NCBI RefSeq assembly: GCF_016908495.1
Contig: NZ_JAFBDZ010000002.1
Location: 1,178,001-1,242,000, forward strand
DNA length: 64,000 nt
Direction of reading: 5' to 3'
DNA from: Rossellomorea pakistanensis
Lineage (GTDB): Bacteria; Bacillota; Bacilli; Bacillales; Bacillaceae_B
This document shows, in pieces, positions 51,384 to 60,767 of this stretch. Both the position numbers and the translations under genes were made by a program. How positions within the stretch are numbered: the stretch's first letter is position 1; every line of letters starts with the position of its first letter. The notes below the pieces were generated by a model. The model had not been told where the DNA came from. It ran no database searches and saw nothing but the letters and a program-made list of their open reading frames with translations.

Positions 51384-53234
51384 TTATTTCATAATCCACT
51401 TCCAAATGCGATGACTAGGTCGGTATCGTTCAATGGCTTCCATGCTTTTAGGGATGTCATGCCCGACCCATACACCGGTTGTGTATTGATCGGTTAAGCC
51501 CATTACCCAATAGTCGTTATAGTTGTTGGTTGTACCGGTTTTGATGCCGACGTATGGTTTGGATACATAAGCTGGTTCTCCAGTACCGGTAACGGCTGCA
51601 AAGTTTAGCATTTTCCTCATTTTTTCGGTAGTTTGAGGTGACCACACTTGAATAGAAGGGTCTTTCCATTCATAAAGTACTTTCCCTTTCCTGTCGGTTA
51701 CCTTAATAATCGCATGTGACTTTAAATAGCTCCCGTTAACAAAGGAAGTGTAGGCATCGGTTAACTCTAAAGGAGACATTCCATAAGTAAATCCCCCAAC
51801 AGCTGCTGCATAGGTTTGATCTTTTAGCTGAACATTTTCAAAATCAAACAAGTTTAATGTTTCGAACGCCTTAGTTATTCCTGTTTTTTCGAACAATCTA
51901 AGAGCAGGCGTGTTGTAGGATTCTTTAAAGGCTTGATTAATCGTGACTTGACCGTATTGCCTTCCACCGTAATTCTCTGGGCAATAATTCGAGACACAAT
52001 AGGAATTAGCATTAATAGTCTCGTAAATAGAAGGTTGGTATTCTTCAATGTATGGGCCGTATACTAATAGCGGCTTGATCACAGATCCAGGCTGTCTAAC
52101 GGCTTGATAGGCATGGTGAAAATTATACTTCTGATAATGTTTTCCGCCAGTAATGGCAACAATTTTTCTTGATTTGTTGTTGATTGTTACCGTCGCACCT
52201 TCAACACCCTCATAGACTAGTGAGTTATTCAAAGCTTCTATACTTTTCTGTTGCATGGAAGGCTGAAGGGCAGTATGAATCATGATACCTGATTGAACGA
52301 CCTCATTTACCCGTTTATCTAGCTGATGTTCCATTTTTAATTTTTCTTCTTGCGTATTTGCTTGTTTTATTTTTTTATCAAAGCCTTCAGAATGAGCGAT
52401 TAATTGGCTTAATTCATGCTCAGCATATACGGCATAATCAGGATATTGATCGATTTTCTTTCTTATCTTTAATTTGATTGGCGTATTTTTTATTTTCTTG
52501 GACTCTTGTGCCGTAATCGTACCTTCTTGTTCTAACAAGTCCAATAATCTTTCCTGTCTTTCCTTTGCTTTGTCGAAATGTTCGAGTGGATCGTATTTAT
52601 TAGGATTATTTGGTATTGCCAAAATAAACGAAAGTTCCGCTTTATTCAAATCCTGTAGATTTTGATTAAAATAATACTGGGATGCGGTTTCAACACCATA
52701 GATACCATTGCTAAAATAGATGACGTTTAAATAAAGCTCCATAATTTCATCCTTTGAAAAGGATTTCTCAATTTCATAGGAGTAAAACAACTCTGTTAGT
52801 TTCCGGTTATACGTTTTTTCCTGTCCTAAGTACAAGTTACGGGCTAGCTGCTGTGTAATCGTGCTTCCGCCTTGTTGAATATGTGTAAAAACAAGGTTCT
52901 TCACTAAAGCGCGAATGATGGCCCCAGCATCAAATCCGACATGTTCATAAAAATTCCGATCTTCTGTAATCACAAGTAAATCCTTGGCGAATGACGGAAT
53001 ATCCTCATTCTCTACATAAAGACGGAAGGGACGGTTCATTTCTGAGAAAACTTGACCATTTGCATCAAGTAGTAAACTTGTTTTCTTAATATTGAGCTTA
53101 TCTTCATTTACAGCTTGATTAAGTGCTTTATTGAAGCCCTGCACTTTTTGAACTTCAGAGCTTGCTCCAAACAAAACGGTTATGAAAATCGTAAACAATG
53201 TACAAATCAAAATATATCCGCTAATCGTTCTCAT
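51384..53234 (-). CDS. pbpD: Class A penicillin-binding protein PbpD (PBP4)
   Basis: This 616-residue bifunctional peptidoglycan synthase has an N-terminal membrane anchor (residues 5-27), a GT51 glycosyltransferase domain (catalytic Glu91 in TEDRNFYEHVG, then GGSTITQQLARNL) and a transpeptidase domain with SVIK (SxxK nucleophile, near 380), SYN (SxN) and KTGTTN (KTG). It matches B. subtilis PBP4. The ATG at 53234 is preferred to a TTG nine bases upstream, which abuts the only SD candidate. Confidence 0.95.
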   Translation of the reverse strand: MRTISGYILICTLFTIFITVLFGASSEVQKVQGFNKALNQAVNEDKLNIKKTSLLLDANGQVFSEMNRPFRLYVENEDIPSFAKDLLVITEDRNFYEHVGFDAGAIIRALVKNLVFTHIQQGGSTITQQLARNLYLGQEKTYNRKLTELFYSYEIEKSFSKDEIMELYLNVIYFSNGIYGVETASQYYFNQNLQDLNKAELSFILAIPNNPNKYDPLEHFDKAKERQERLLDLLEQEGTITAQESKKIKNTPIKLKIRKKIDQYPDYAVYAEHELSQLIAHSEGFDKKIKQANTQEEKLKMEHQLDKRVNEVVQSGIMIHTALQPSMQQKSIEALNNSLVYEGVEGATVTINNKSRKIVAITGGKHYQKYNFHHAYQAVRQPGSVIKPLLVYGPYIEEYQPSIYETINANSYCVSNYCPENYGGRQYGQVTINQAFKESYNTPALRLFEKTGITKAFETLNLFDFENVQLKDQTYAAAVGGFTYGMSPLELTDAYTSFVNGSYLKSHAIIKVTDRKGKVLYEWKDPSIQVWSPQTTEKMRKMLNFAAVTGTGEPAYVSKPYVGIKTGTTNNYNDYWVMGLTDQYTTGVWVGHDIPKSMEAIERYRPSHRIWKWIMK

Positions 53235-53287
53235 AAATTTCAACTCTTCTTAAGGTGGTTTTAAGTTCCTATCCTTATTTTCGGCAA

Positions 53288-54511
53288 TTAATAGTTTTCT
53301 TTTAACCTATTTCTCTCAGTTGAATGTTTAAGGCTCCACCACAGTAAACCGAAAGCACAAAGGAATAAAGCTGCTGTCACGTAGAAGACGGAAGAGATGC
53401 CAATAAATCCAGACATTACTCCTCCAAATACAGGTCCAATAACGTTTCCAAGAAAACGAAAGCTTTGGTTGTACCCTAGTACTTCACCCTGCATGGAAAG
53501 GGGGGCTTCCTGTCGAATATAAGCAGTTGCACATGGGATCATTCCACCAATCGCCATCCCGAATAAAAATCTGAAAAGAACGAGGTGCCAAAGCTGTTCT
53601 GCTAATGCTTGAGGGATAATAAAAATGGCTGCTAAAACCAAAAGAATCGATAATACTTTTTCATATCCGATTTCATCTCCAAGCTTTCCCCATTGTCGAG
53701 TGACAAGCAGATTCCCGAACCCAGTGGCTGAAAAAGCTAACCCTGCAAGAAATGCTAGATTACTAGTCGATGTTAATTCATCAACATATAAAGCAAGCAA
53801 CGGCTGTATACTGAAGTTTGCAATTTGTATCACCATTGAAAGAATCATAATGGTTAACAGTAATTTATGTTTCAGGATGTGGGTAAAAACTTCTTTTCTC
53901 GTATAATGTTTTTTCTTAGCTGTGGATGCTCCTCCCCTTTTTTCTACAATTCCTATTAAAACGCCAGTAGCGGCTAAGGAGATCGCAATGGAAGTAACGA
54001 TAAAGGTATATGAGAACCCAAATGTATCCGCCATTAACCCTCCCAACACTGGACCAAAAAGCCCTCCAGAAACAGTCCCCATTTGTAGCGTTCCTAATGT
54101 TTTCCCGGCGATTTCCTTTGGTGTCTGGGAAGAGATGAGGGCAAGCGACGTTGGAATAAAACCGGTTACGGCTCCCATGGCCATCCGTAAAAAGAACAGA
54201 CCAAGAACAGAGTCTACAAACCCCATGAGAAAAATAGATAAAGCAATACCATAACCAGTAACGAGGAGAATTGGTTTAAAGCCAAATCTATCCCCGATCC
54301 TTCCCCAAATTGGAGAGACAAAAAACGCGACTAGAAATGTAATCCCAAATATAAAACCGGACCATCTTTGGACAAATGCATCGTCATAATTTCCAAAGGT
54401 TTCAATATAAAGTGAGATGAAAGGTAAAACCATTGTTGCACTTGCTGCCACTAAAAAATTTGCAAACCACATGATGACAAGGTTTCTTTTTTCAATTGAG
54501 ATAGGAGACAC
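53288..54511 (-). CDS. yuxJ: MFS multidrug-type transporter YuxJ
   Basis: This 407-residue major facilitator protein has twelve membrane helices and the MFS motif A in GRIGDRFGFKPIL (residues 70-82) and a repeat GKLGDEIGYEKVL in the second half, typical of the DHA1 drug:H+ antiporter group. The substrate is unknown. The start is GTG; its SD is weak (AAGAAGG directly upstream), so the true start may differ by a few codons. It lies upstream of pbpD, as in B. subtilis. Confidence 0.88.
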   Translation of the reverse strand: MSPISIEKRNLVIMWFANFLVAASATMVLPFISLYIETFGNYDDAFVQRWSGFIFGITFLVAFFVSPIWGRIGDRFGFKPILLVTGYGIALSIFLMGFVDSVLGLFFLRMAMGAVTGFIPTSLALISSQTPKEIAGKTLGTLQMGTVSGGLFGPVLGGLMADTFGFSYTFIVTSIAISLAATGVLIGIVEKRGGASTAKKKHYTRKEVFTHILKHKLLLTIMILSMVIQIANFSIQPLLALYVDELTSTSNLAFLAGLAFSATGFGNLLVTRQWGKLGDEIGYEKVLSILLVLAAIFIIPQALAEQLWHLVLFRFLFGMAIGGMIPCATAYIRQEAPLSMQGEVLGYNQSFRFLGNVIGPVFGGVMSGFIGISSVFYVTAALFLCAFGLLWWSLKHSTERNRLKENY

Positions 54512-54762
54512 CTTCTTTATAAATTTAAATAAAATATGTCCTTATGAGTGAACATTACATTCCCCATTATACCGAATAATACTTCGATTTACTAAATATT
54601 CATTTTGTAAAGTATGATAAATTGGGGTGATTTTTCTAAAAATTCTATAAATAAATCATAATTCTTCACAATAAGGTGATATAATATTTTAATAAGAGGC
54701 ACGATTCCTATTTTTTGATAGGGTTGGACGGTACTACCTGAAGTCAAACAGGAGGGAGTATT

Positions 54763-55383
54763 TTGTTAAAAGGAAAACAATTGATCTTTATTGACTTTGA
54801 ATTTTCAATGCCGGAACGTAGTCGAACACCGAAACATTTTTATCCAGAGATTATTGAAGCAGGAATTGTCGTTGTCCAAAATAATGAGGTGATGGAAAAG
54901 TTTTCTTCGTACGTTAAACCAACAGCATTTCCTAAATTGACAACACGCTGTAAAAAGTTTCTATCCATTAAACAAGAACAGGTAGATCAAGGTATTTCAT
55001 TTACTAATCTAATTCAATATTTCGCTGAAATGAATCAACATGGGAAAAATAAAGTGGTAACTTGGGGTAATATGGATATGAAGGTGTTGCGGGATAATTG
55101 CAAAAAGCAGGGAATTGAATTTCCACTAGTTGGGGAGTTTATCGATTTATCGATGGAATATAAGAAGTTTTTTGGGGATCAAAATCAAACAGGCTTGTGG
55201 AAGGCTGTTCAAGAATACGGACGTGATGGTGTTGGAAATCATCATAAAGCATTAGATGATGCTCTTACAACTTATCATATTTACAAGCTTGTGGAAAAAG
55301 ATAAAAAGTATCTTGAAAAAGCGACACCTCCAACGATCGGAGAACGAATCGATTTATCGAAACTTTTTAATCAATTAGCATGA
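54763..55383 (+). CDS. kapD: KapD, 3'-5' exonuclease-type sporulation regulator
   Basis: This 206-residue protein has a DEDDh exonuclease fold: Asp11 and Glu13 in FIDFEF, Asp in WGNMDMK and the His/Asp pair in HHKALDDALTTYHI. In B. subtilis KapD inhibits the KinA pathway to sporulation. The TTG start follows GGAGGGAG. A terminator follows and separates it from the convergent kapB. Confidence 0.93.
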   Translation: MLKGKQLIFIDFEFSMPERSRTPKHFYPEIIEAGIVVVQNNEVMEKFSSYVKPTAFPKLTTRCKKFLSIKQEQVDQGISFTNLIQYFAEMNQHGKNKVVTWGNMDMKVLRDNCKKQGIEFPLVGEFIDLSMEYKKFFGDQNQTGLWKAVQEYGRDGVGNHHKALDDALTTYHIYKLVEKDKKYLEKATPPTIGERIDLSKLFNQLA

Positions 55384-55420
55384 AAACCCAACACTCATTA
55401 TTTAAGGTTGGGTTTTTTGT
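55383..55420. terminator. Terminator between kapD and kapB
   Basis: AAAACCCAAC pairs with GTTGGGTTTT around the loop and runs into T; the other flank is less T-rich, so it chiefly serves kapD. Confidence 0.88.
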
Positions 55421-55819
55421 TTACATTTTTATCGAATACATCAGTTCATATTCTTTTTGAACACCATTTAATGCCTGTAAGCTTTTATCGGAATACGGGG
55501 TACTCTCTTTTGTAAGCTCCCTTTTTAATTCGGCAAAAGCTTTTTTTAGTGAAAGATGATAATTATCTATCTCACCATCGTAAGGCTTTACCATTTTTAG
55601 TGGAATATTGGCTCTCTCTGTATAGGCAAGAGCTTTTCGCTCATGGAACAGCGGAACATCAACATCTTTCGGATGGTGTAGATCACCTTGTCGAGGGTGT
55701 TTTAGAACAGCTAGAATTTTGACGACAAAATGGTGTGACCTAGTTTCTGTAATCTCACCAATATATTTTCCAGTCTTGTAAAGAGCTGTGACTATATTCC
55801 CCTTTTTAAGTTCAGACAT
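55421..55819 (-). CDS. kapB: KapB, lipoprotein-kinase accessory factor
   Basis: This 132-residue soluble protein has an SH3-like N-terminal half (GNIVTALYKTGKYIGEI) and a helical C-terminus. KapB is needed in B. subtilis for KinB to feed the sporulation phosphorelay, and there kinB lies just upstream in the same operon. Here no kinB is next to it; the neighbour upstream is a divergent cyclophilin gene. AAGGAGAGG is the SD. Confidence 0.9.
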   Translation of the reverse strand: MSELKKGNIVTALYKTGKYIGEITETRSHHFVVKILAVLKHPRQGDLHHPKDVDVPLFHERKALAYTERANIPLKMVKPYDGEIDNYHLSLKKAFAELKRELTKESTPYSDKSLQALNGVQKEYELMYSIKM

Positions 55820-55912
55820 GAAATACCTCTCCTTCTTCTTGCCAACTTTTTAGTAAAATGAAAAAATAGACAAGATAAGTATAGTTCAAAGTTAACATGT
55901 GGAGGGGAGAAA

Positions 55913-56623
55913 ATGAAGCGCTTTACATATCTATTTTTTATCATGCTCATTTCTGTTGTGATAACAGCCTGTGGTCAGTCTGATCAAAACAAGGGAGAAA
56001 ATGAATCTAACGGTAGTCAAAAAGAGGATGTAACATATCCACAGCTTACCAATGAAGTTCTAGAAAATGAGAAGGCCGTTGTAATGAAAACGAATATGGG
56101 AGATATCAAAATAAAGTTGTTTCCAGACCATGCTCCAAAAACGGTTGAAAACTTCATTACTCATAGTAAAGAAGGCTATTACGAAGGTGTCACTTTCCAC
56201 CGTGTCATTAAAGACTTCATGATTCAAGGTGGAGATCCGGGTGGTACCGGAACAGGCGGTGAAAGTATTTGGGGAGAACCATTTGAGGATGAATTCTCAA
56301 AAGAATTATACAATCTTCGTGGTGCTCTATCGATGGCGAACGCTGGACCTGATACAAATGGCAGTCAATTCTTCATCGTCCAAAATTCTTCCGTTGATGA
56401 ATCACTGAAGACTCAAATGGAAGAGGCAGGTTTCCCTGAAGAAATTGTTAATGCCTACATGGAAAAAGGCGGCACACCTCATCTTGATAATAAACATACC
56501 GTATTTGGCCAAGTAATCGAAGGAATGGATATTGTTGATAAGATTGCAAATGTTGAAACGGGTGAAGGGGATAAACCTGTAGAGGATGTTGTAATCGAGA
56601 AAATTGAGATTGTGAAAAAATAA
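55913..56623 (+). CDS. Cyclophilin-type peptidyl-prolyl isomerase, lipoprotein
   Basis: This 236-residue cyclophilin has an N-terminal lipoprotein signal with lipobox VITAC (Cys20), a short acidic linker and a cyclophilin domain (about residues 55-236). Catalytic-site residues are visible in [19 protein letters not shown] (Arg, Phe, Gln) and GSQFFIV. It probably helps proline isomerisation of exported proteins at the outer face of the membrane. GGAGGGGAGAAA precedes ATG. It is divergent from kapB. Confidence 0.92.
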   Translation: MKRFTYLFFIMLISVVITACGQSDQNKGENESNGSQKEDVTYPQLTNEVLENEKAVVMKTNMGDIKIKLFPDHAPKTVENFITHSKEGYYEGVTFHRVIKDFMIQGGDPGGTGTGGESIWGEPFEDEFSKELYNLRGALSMANAGPDTNGSQFFIVQNSSVDESLKTQMEEAGFPEEIVNAYMEKGGTPHLDNKHTVFGQVIEGMDIVDKIANVETGEGDKPVEDVVIEKIEIVKK

Positions 56624-56633
56624 ATGTAAGTTG

Positions 56634-56757
56634 AGCGGGCTTTCCTTAAGGGTCCGGAACCACTATGATTCTCCCTATATAGAAGATATCATGAGGATTC
56701 TTCTATATAGGGAAGTTACGGGTACTGACACCTTTGTTTTTGGGCGGTCCCGTTTTT
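56634..56757. terminator. Large nested hairpin (family E) after the cyclophilin gene
   Basis: A perfect inner hairpin CCCTATATAGAAG/CTTCTATATAGGG (56673-56685 with 56700-56712) is enclosed by GC-rich outer segments (GGGCT, GGGTCCGG and GGGCGGTCCCG) followed by TTTTTT. It resembles the hairpins at 36897 and 43986. A 70-codon frame through it is an artefact. Confidence 0.65.
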
Positions 56758-56909
56758 TAAATGCACTTTGGAAGAGATTATCTTTGTATGTGATTAATTT
56801 TTTCGTACGTCACCGAATTGTAACGGATTCATTCGTATTCTAATGGAGTATGTTCATCCCTATTGTTATAATAGGCAATAAAGTGGTTGGTTTTTGAAAG
56901 GAGTCAAGC

Positions 56910-57116
56910 ATGCATTTTTCCTACATATTAAATTTATTTCTCTATTTTCCTGAAGATAAAATGGAGTACATTCCAGCTGTTATTTCATTTACCATTTTTG
57001 CGATAGCTGCTGTGTTAACCTTCCGTTTGATTATAAGAGCGTCGAAAAAAGAGGAGTTAAAAACAAGGAGACAAGAAGAAGAGGCAAGCATTCGACCTCC
57101 AAAAGAAGACTCATAA
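56910..57116 (+). CDS. Small membrane protein, unknown
   Basis: This 68-residue protein has one clear membrane helix (AVISFTIFAIAAVLTFRLII, residues 24-43) after a shorter hydrophobic N-terminus, and a highly charged cytoplasmic tail (KKEELKTRRQEEEASIRPPKED). GAAAGGAG is a good SD. No family is recognised. It precedes the sodC-like lipoprotein by 74 bases on the same strand. Confidence 0.65.
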   Translation: MHFSYILNLFLYFPEDKMEYIPAVISFTIFAIAAVLTFRLIIRASKKEELKTRRQEEEASIRPPKEDS

Positions 57117-57190
57117 AGGATTGCTGTTATAAAAACCTCTGACAAAGGTAAAAATGAGAAAGATACTTACAGAGTTGGAGGACAATCATT

Positions 57191-57724
57191 ATGAGGATTC
57201 GCACTTATCTTGTCGTTCCGATTGCCATTATTTTTTTACAAGCATGTGCAATTGAAAACCCCAAAAAAGCGGAGGTTGACATCAAAAACGATGTTGGCGA
57301 TTCATTAGGGACTATAACACTTCAAGAGCAAGCGTCAGGAGTCGAGCTTGATATTAACCTTGAAGGTTTACCGCCAGGTGAGCATGGTATCCATATCCAT
57401 GAAAAGGGTAAATGTGAACCACCAGATTTTGAATCGGCAGGAAACCATTTTAATCCGGACAATAAAAAGCATGGATTAATGCACCCGAAAGGAGCGCATG
57501 CGGGTGATTTGCCTAATCTGATTGTAAAAGATGATAGTACCGTTAAAGTAAAGATCATGGCACCGTTAGTAACCATGTCAAAAGGCAAGACCTCTCTTTT
57601 CACAAAAGAAGGAACAAGCATTGTTATAACAGAAGAGAAGGATGACGGTATGTCACAACCAACAGGTGAATCAGGAAAAAGAATTGCTTGCGGTGAGATT
57701 ACGAATAATAAAAAATCAAATTAA
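57191..57724 (+). CDS. Cu/Zn superoxide dismutase-like lipoprotein with a missing copper ligand
   Basis: This 177-residue protein has a lipoprotein signal (lipobox LQAC, Cys19) and a SodC fold. Copper ligands His68 and His70 (HGIHIHEKG), bridging His86 (GNHFNP), zinc ligands His94, His103 and Asp106 (AHAGDLPN) and the disulfide cysteines Cys75 and Cys167 are present. The fourth copper His, expected in the V-I-H motif before DD, is Thr147 ([10 protein letters not shown]). B. subtilis YojM is a known paralogue with lost copper ligands. It may thus bind zinc but not act as a normal dismutase. GGAGGACAA is the SD. Confidence 0.87.
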   Translation: MRIRTYLVVPIAIIFLQACAIENPKKAEVDIKNDVGDSLGTITLQEQASGVELDINLEGLPPGEHGIHIHEKGKCEPPDFESAGNHFNPDNKKHGLMHPKGAHAGDLPNLIVKDDSTVKVKIMAPLVTMSKGKTSLFTKEGTSIVITEEKDDGMSQPTGESGKRIACGEITNNKKSN

Positions 57725-57730
57725 CTAGAT

Positions 57731-57779
57731 AAAAAGCTGATCTGGACATTCCTTGAAGATGTTAGATCAGCTATTTTTA
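57731..57779 (+). terminator. Terminator after the sodC-like gene
   Basis: AAAGCTGATC pairs with GATCAGCT over a 20-base loop, then ATTTTTAT. The long loop makes it moderate. Confidence 0.7.
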
Positions 57780-57925
57780 TATTCAAGCAGATAAGGGTTT
57801 ATTTAATTTTTCAATGACTGTTTTCGTAAACAATGTTGTTACTTGAAAAGGGGTTGGTTTCCGCTCCAATCAACCTTTTTACAAAAATTTATGTTCTTAA
57901 GAACAACAATCTTTTAAGTATCAGC

Positions 57926-59089
57926 CTATTCAAATGACCGTTTTAAACGATCTAATCCTTCAAGAAGCATATTCCTCGGACAAGCAATGTTCATTCTCAC
58001 AAATCCTTCTCCCCCGGGTCCGTATTTTGGCCCAGGCTCGAGGGCAAGCTTGCCTTTTTCAAGTAAACGTGAGGCAATTTCTTTATCGTCATAACCAGTG
58101 TTTCTACAATCGATCCAGATTAAGTAAGTTCCCTCAGGTTCAACAACTTCTAATTGTGGAATTTCGCTAGTAATAAATTTTTTAGTTAGCTCAATATTTT
58201 CTTTTACATACTCAAGTAAGCTTTCCAGCCAATTTTCTCCGAACTCATAAGCGGCTTCCATTCCGGCTATTCCAAAGGTCCCAAGAGTGAAAAAACCTTG
58301 CCGCTTTTGAGCTTCTTCGATTTTTTTCCGAGAATGTTTATTAGGGATAACCATAAAGGAAGCTTGTAATCCTGCAAGATTAAAGGTTTTACTTGGAGCC
58401 ATAAGCGTAATGGTTATGTTTTCATATTTCTTATCTAAAGATGCAATCGGAACATGCTTATGGGGAGAAAATACAAGATCGGAATGGATCTCATCTGAGA
58501 CAATTTGAACATCATATTTTAGACAAAGCTCTGCGATTTTCATTAATTCATCTTTTGTCCATACACGTCCACTCGGATTATGTGGATTGCATAATAAAAA
58601 TAATTTTACCCCGTTTTGAAGGGATTTTTCGAATGCTTCAAAATCGATTTCGTAGTAACCTTTATTTAAGACGAGTGGACAATTTTCCACTACACGTTGA
58701 TTGGCTTCTACCATATTAAAAAAAGGTGTGTAAACAGGAGACTGGAGCATTATACGGTCATTTGGCTGTGTATGTGCTTGAATGATGGTTGCAATAGCCG
58801 GAACTACTCCTGGACTATATAGAAGTGAATCTGTTTCTATACTCCAATTATGTCGTGTATGCAACCAATTTTGAATAGAGGATGCTGTTCGTTCGCCGAT
58901 GAAGGTATATCCGAAAATTCCATGTTCCAGTCGTTTTTCTAATTCTTTTATGACCATTGGTGGTGGAGCAAAGTCCATATCTGCCACCCACATAGGAAGT
59001 ACATCCTCTTTTCCAAAAATGGTTTTTCTTAAATCCCATTTTACAGAATTGGTTCCTTCTCGTTTAATTTCATAATGGAAGTCATTCAT
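57926..59089 (-). CDS. patB: Cystathionine beta-lyase / C-S lyase PatB (MalY type)
   Basis: This 387-residue PLP enzyme of the MalY/PatB class cleaves the C-S bond of cystathionine and other cysteine conjugates. The PLP lysine is in APSKTFNLAGLQ (near residue 233), substrate and cofactor motifs include CNPHNPSGRVW and SDEIHSDLV. The ATG at 59089 is chosen over the TTG just before it and gives the B. subtilis length. AAAGGATGGTG is the SD. It belongs to the yug/pat region synteny. Confidence 0.93.
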   Translation of the reverse strand: MNDFHYEIKREGTNSVKWDLRKTIFGKEDVLPMWVADMDFAPPPMVIKELEKRLEHGIFGYTFIGERTASSIQNWLHTRHNWSIETDSLLYSPGVVPAIATIIQAHTQPNDRIMLQSPVYTPFFNMVEANQRVVENCPLVLNKGYYEIDFEAFEKSLQNGVKLFLLCNPHNPSGRVWTKDELMKIAELCLKYDVQIVSDEIHSDLVFSPHKHVPIASLDKKYENITITLMAPSKTFNLAGLQASFMVIPNKHSRKKIEEAQKRQGFFTLGTFGIAGMEAAYEFGENWLESLLEYVKENIELTKKFITSEIPQLEVVEPEGTYLIWIDCRNTGYDDKEIASRLLEKGKLALEPGPKYGPGGEGFVRMNIACPRNMLLEGLDRLKRSFE

Positions 59090-59259
59090 CAAAACACCAT
59101 CCTTTTCATTCGTTACATATATGATAAGATAATAGGGCGTCAGAATAAAATAATCTGTCTTTTATTTTAAGGCTTTTCGAATTCTTGTTATGAATAGATA
59201 AAAGTATTCTTATTTTGTTATGAAAAAATTGAGATAAAACAAGAAGTTGGGTGAACAAT

Positions 59260-59526
59260 ATGGAACAAAATATGAGAGCAACGAATGAAATGCTGTTTAT
59301 AACATTACAAGAATGGGACCCTTTTTCCATTGGTAAGGAAGGCTACGATACGGAAATTGCCGACAGTATTGCAGCCGTTCACAGAATGGATCATCCTAAT
59401 GAGCTGGCGAAAAAAATTCAAGAAATTTATGAGTTTTCTTTTGAAGAATGGATTCCGATGGAGAGCTGTTTAAAGGTGGCTTATAAATTGATTGAAATCA
59501 AAAATACTGGCAGCTGTAGTTTATAA
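59260..59526 (+). CDS. yugE: DUF1871 protein YugE
   Basis: This 88-residue acidic helical protein of the DUF1871/YugE family has unknown function. The family pattern LQEWDPFSIGKEGYDTEIAD is clear near residue 17. The ATG at 59260 uses GGGTGA as a modest SD. It is divergent from patB. A MITE-like repeat begins four bases after its stop codon. Confidence 0.85.
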   Translation: MEQNMRATNEMLFITLQEWDPFSIGKEGYDTEIADSIAAVHRMDHPNELAKKIQEIYEFSFEEWIPMESCLKVAYKLIEIKNTGSCSL

Positions 59527-59529
59527 GTT

Positions 59530-59753
59530 AGGCTCTTTTCTAAAAGATTGTTGATTTTAGCAACATTGAAAACGTAGAGTGGATTGGAGCGGAAGGCACT
59601 TGACTCCTGCGGGATGTAGAGGAAAAGTCGAGACCCCACAGAGGAAACGTCGAGGAGGTTCGACTTCCTCCCCGTGGAAAGTAAGTGCCTGTAGCGAAAA
59701 GGAACGGCCCACTGTTTATTCCTAGAAACAACAAACTTAGCGAAAACAGCCTT
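59530..59753. mobile_element. MITE-like element with terminal inverted repeats
   Basis: A 224-base non-coding block has imperfect terminal inverted repeats: AGGCTCTTTTC at the left (59530-59540, continuing to 59553) matches the reverse complement of the right end (59727-59753, AAGGCTGTTTTCGC when inverted). Internally, GGAGCGGAAGGCACTTGACT and AGTGCCTGTAGCG are partly complementary, and CGAGGAGG/CCTC arms form a central hairpin. It has no coding frame with SD. Its sequence resembles a structured repeat common in Bacillus genomes. It lies between convergent yugE and yugF. Confidence 0.75.
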
Positions 59754-59767
59754 ATAAAAAGGACAGC

Positions 59768-60625
59768 TTACCCTGGCTGTCCTTCTAAAACCTTATTGTT
59801 TCCCTGTATAAAGGAAAGTATATGCTGTTTCACTTCCTCAGGCTTTTCTTCTGGTACAAGGTGACCTGTTTCATCTAACACAATCATTTGGGAATTTGGC
59901 AGATCTTTTTTCAAACGTTCTCCTACATTTAATGGAACGACTCGATCGTGCTTCCCCCAAATAAGTAAGCATGGTGTTTGGATCTCTTTTAAATCCGGTA
60001 CCGTTAAATCTCCTTCTCTATCCCGTATCATTCTTGTTAATGCTTTGAAAATATCATCATCCAAAAAAGGTTTTAAATAGCCGAACATCATTTCATCGTT
60101 TATCATTTGAATATCATGAACGACGTTTTCAAGGTTTTTTCTTACACCTGATCTTGTCAGCCAGAGCTTTATATATAAATGGAAAAATGGAATATAACTT
60201 AACATCGATACATGCCATTTCATCCTTTTCAGGTAACCTGAGCTACAAAGCAAGATGCCTTTTTGGACGAGGTCTGGCTTCATTTTCATAATATTAAGGG
60301 CAATTTGCCCACCCATTGAGTGACCAGCGAGATAAATATCTTGAAGATTAAGCTGGTCAAGAAGCTTTATAACGGTTTTCCCTAGGTTTTCGTAGGAATA
60401 GATGAACTTATTACTCTTTTCGCTATTGCCAAATGGGGGAAGGTCAATTGAAATCACATTGAAATCCTGCTTTAATAACGGTGTTAAATGACGAAAACTA
60501 AAGGTGGAAGATAAAAATCCATGTAATAAAACAAAGGTTTCTTTTGCATAAGGATGGCGATAATATTCATAGAATACATCGACCCCATTGACGTTTACTC
60601 GATACGTTGTATCCTTATCTGACAT
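59768..60625 (-). CDS. yugF: Alpha/beta hydrolase YugF
   Basis: This 285-residue alpha/beta-hydrolase fold protein has the oxyanion segment LLHGFLSS, the nucleophile elbow GHSMGG (Ser near residue 106), Asp in WGKHDRVVP and His in DETGHLVPEE. This fits a carboxylesterase or C-C hydrolase; the natural substrate is unknown. The ATG at 60625 lies eight bases from AGGAG; in-frame GTG and ATG codons upstream are too close to it. It matches YugF of the yugE-yugF-alaR region. Confidence 0.88.
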   Translation of the reverse strand: MSDKDTTYRVNVNGVDVFYEYYRHPYAKETFVLLHGFLSSTFSFRHLTPLLKQDFNVISIDLPPFGNSEKSNKFIYSYENLGKTVIKLLDQLNLQDIYLAGHSMGGQIALNIMKMKPDLVQKGILLCSSGYLKRMKWHVSMLSYIPFFHLYIKLWLTRSGVRKNLENVVHDIQMINDEMMFGYLKPFLDDDIFKALTRMIRDREGDLTVPDLKEIQTPCLLIWGKHDRVVPLNVGERLKKDLPNSQMIVLDETGHLVPEEKPEEVKQHILSFIQGNNKVLEGQPG

Positions 60626-60767
60626 GACCATCACTCCTGTTTTTTCCGTATTTGTATTCTACCCGGAAGAAGCAAAAAAACACCTTTTTTTCATCATTTT
60701 AGCTCTAAAAGTATTCAGTTTTGTTATAATAAAAGAGTTTTAAATCGACCATAGAGGAGGGCACAAC

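Noticed and set aside
56631-56843. Plus-strand frame of 70 codons after the cyclophilin gene
   Set aside because: It covers the family E hairpin; there is no SD and no protein-like pattern.
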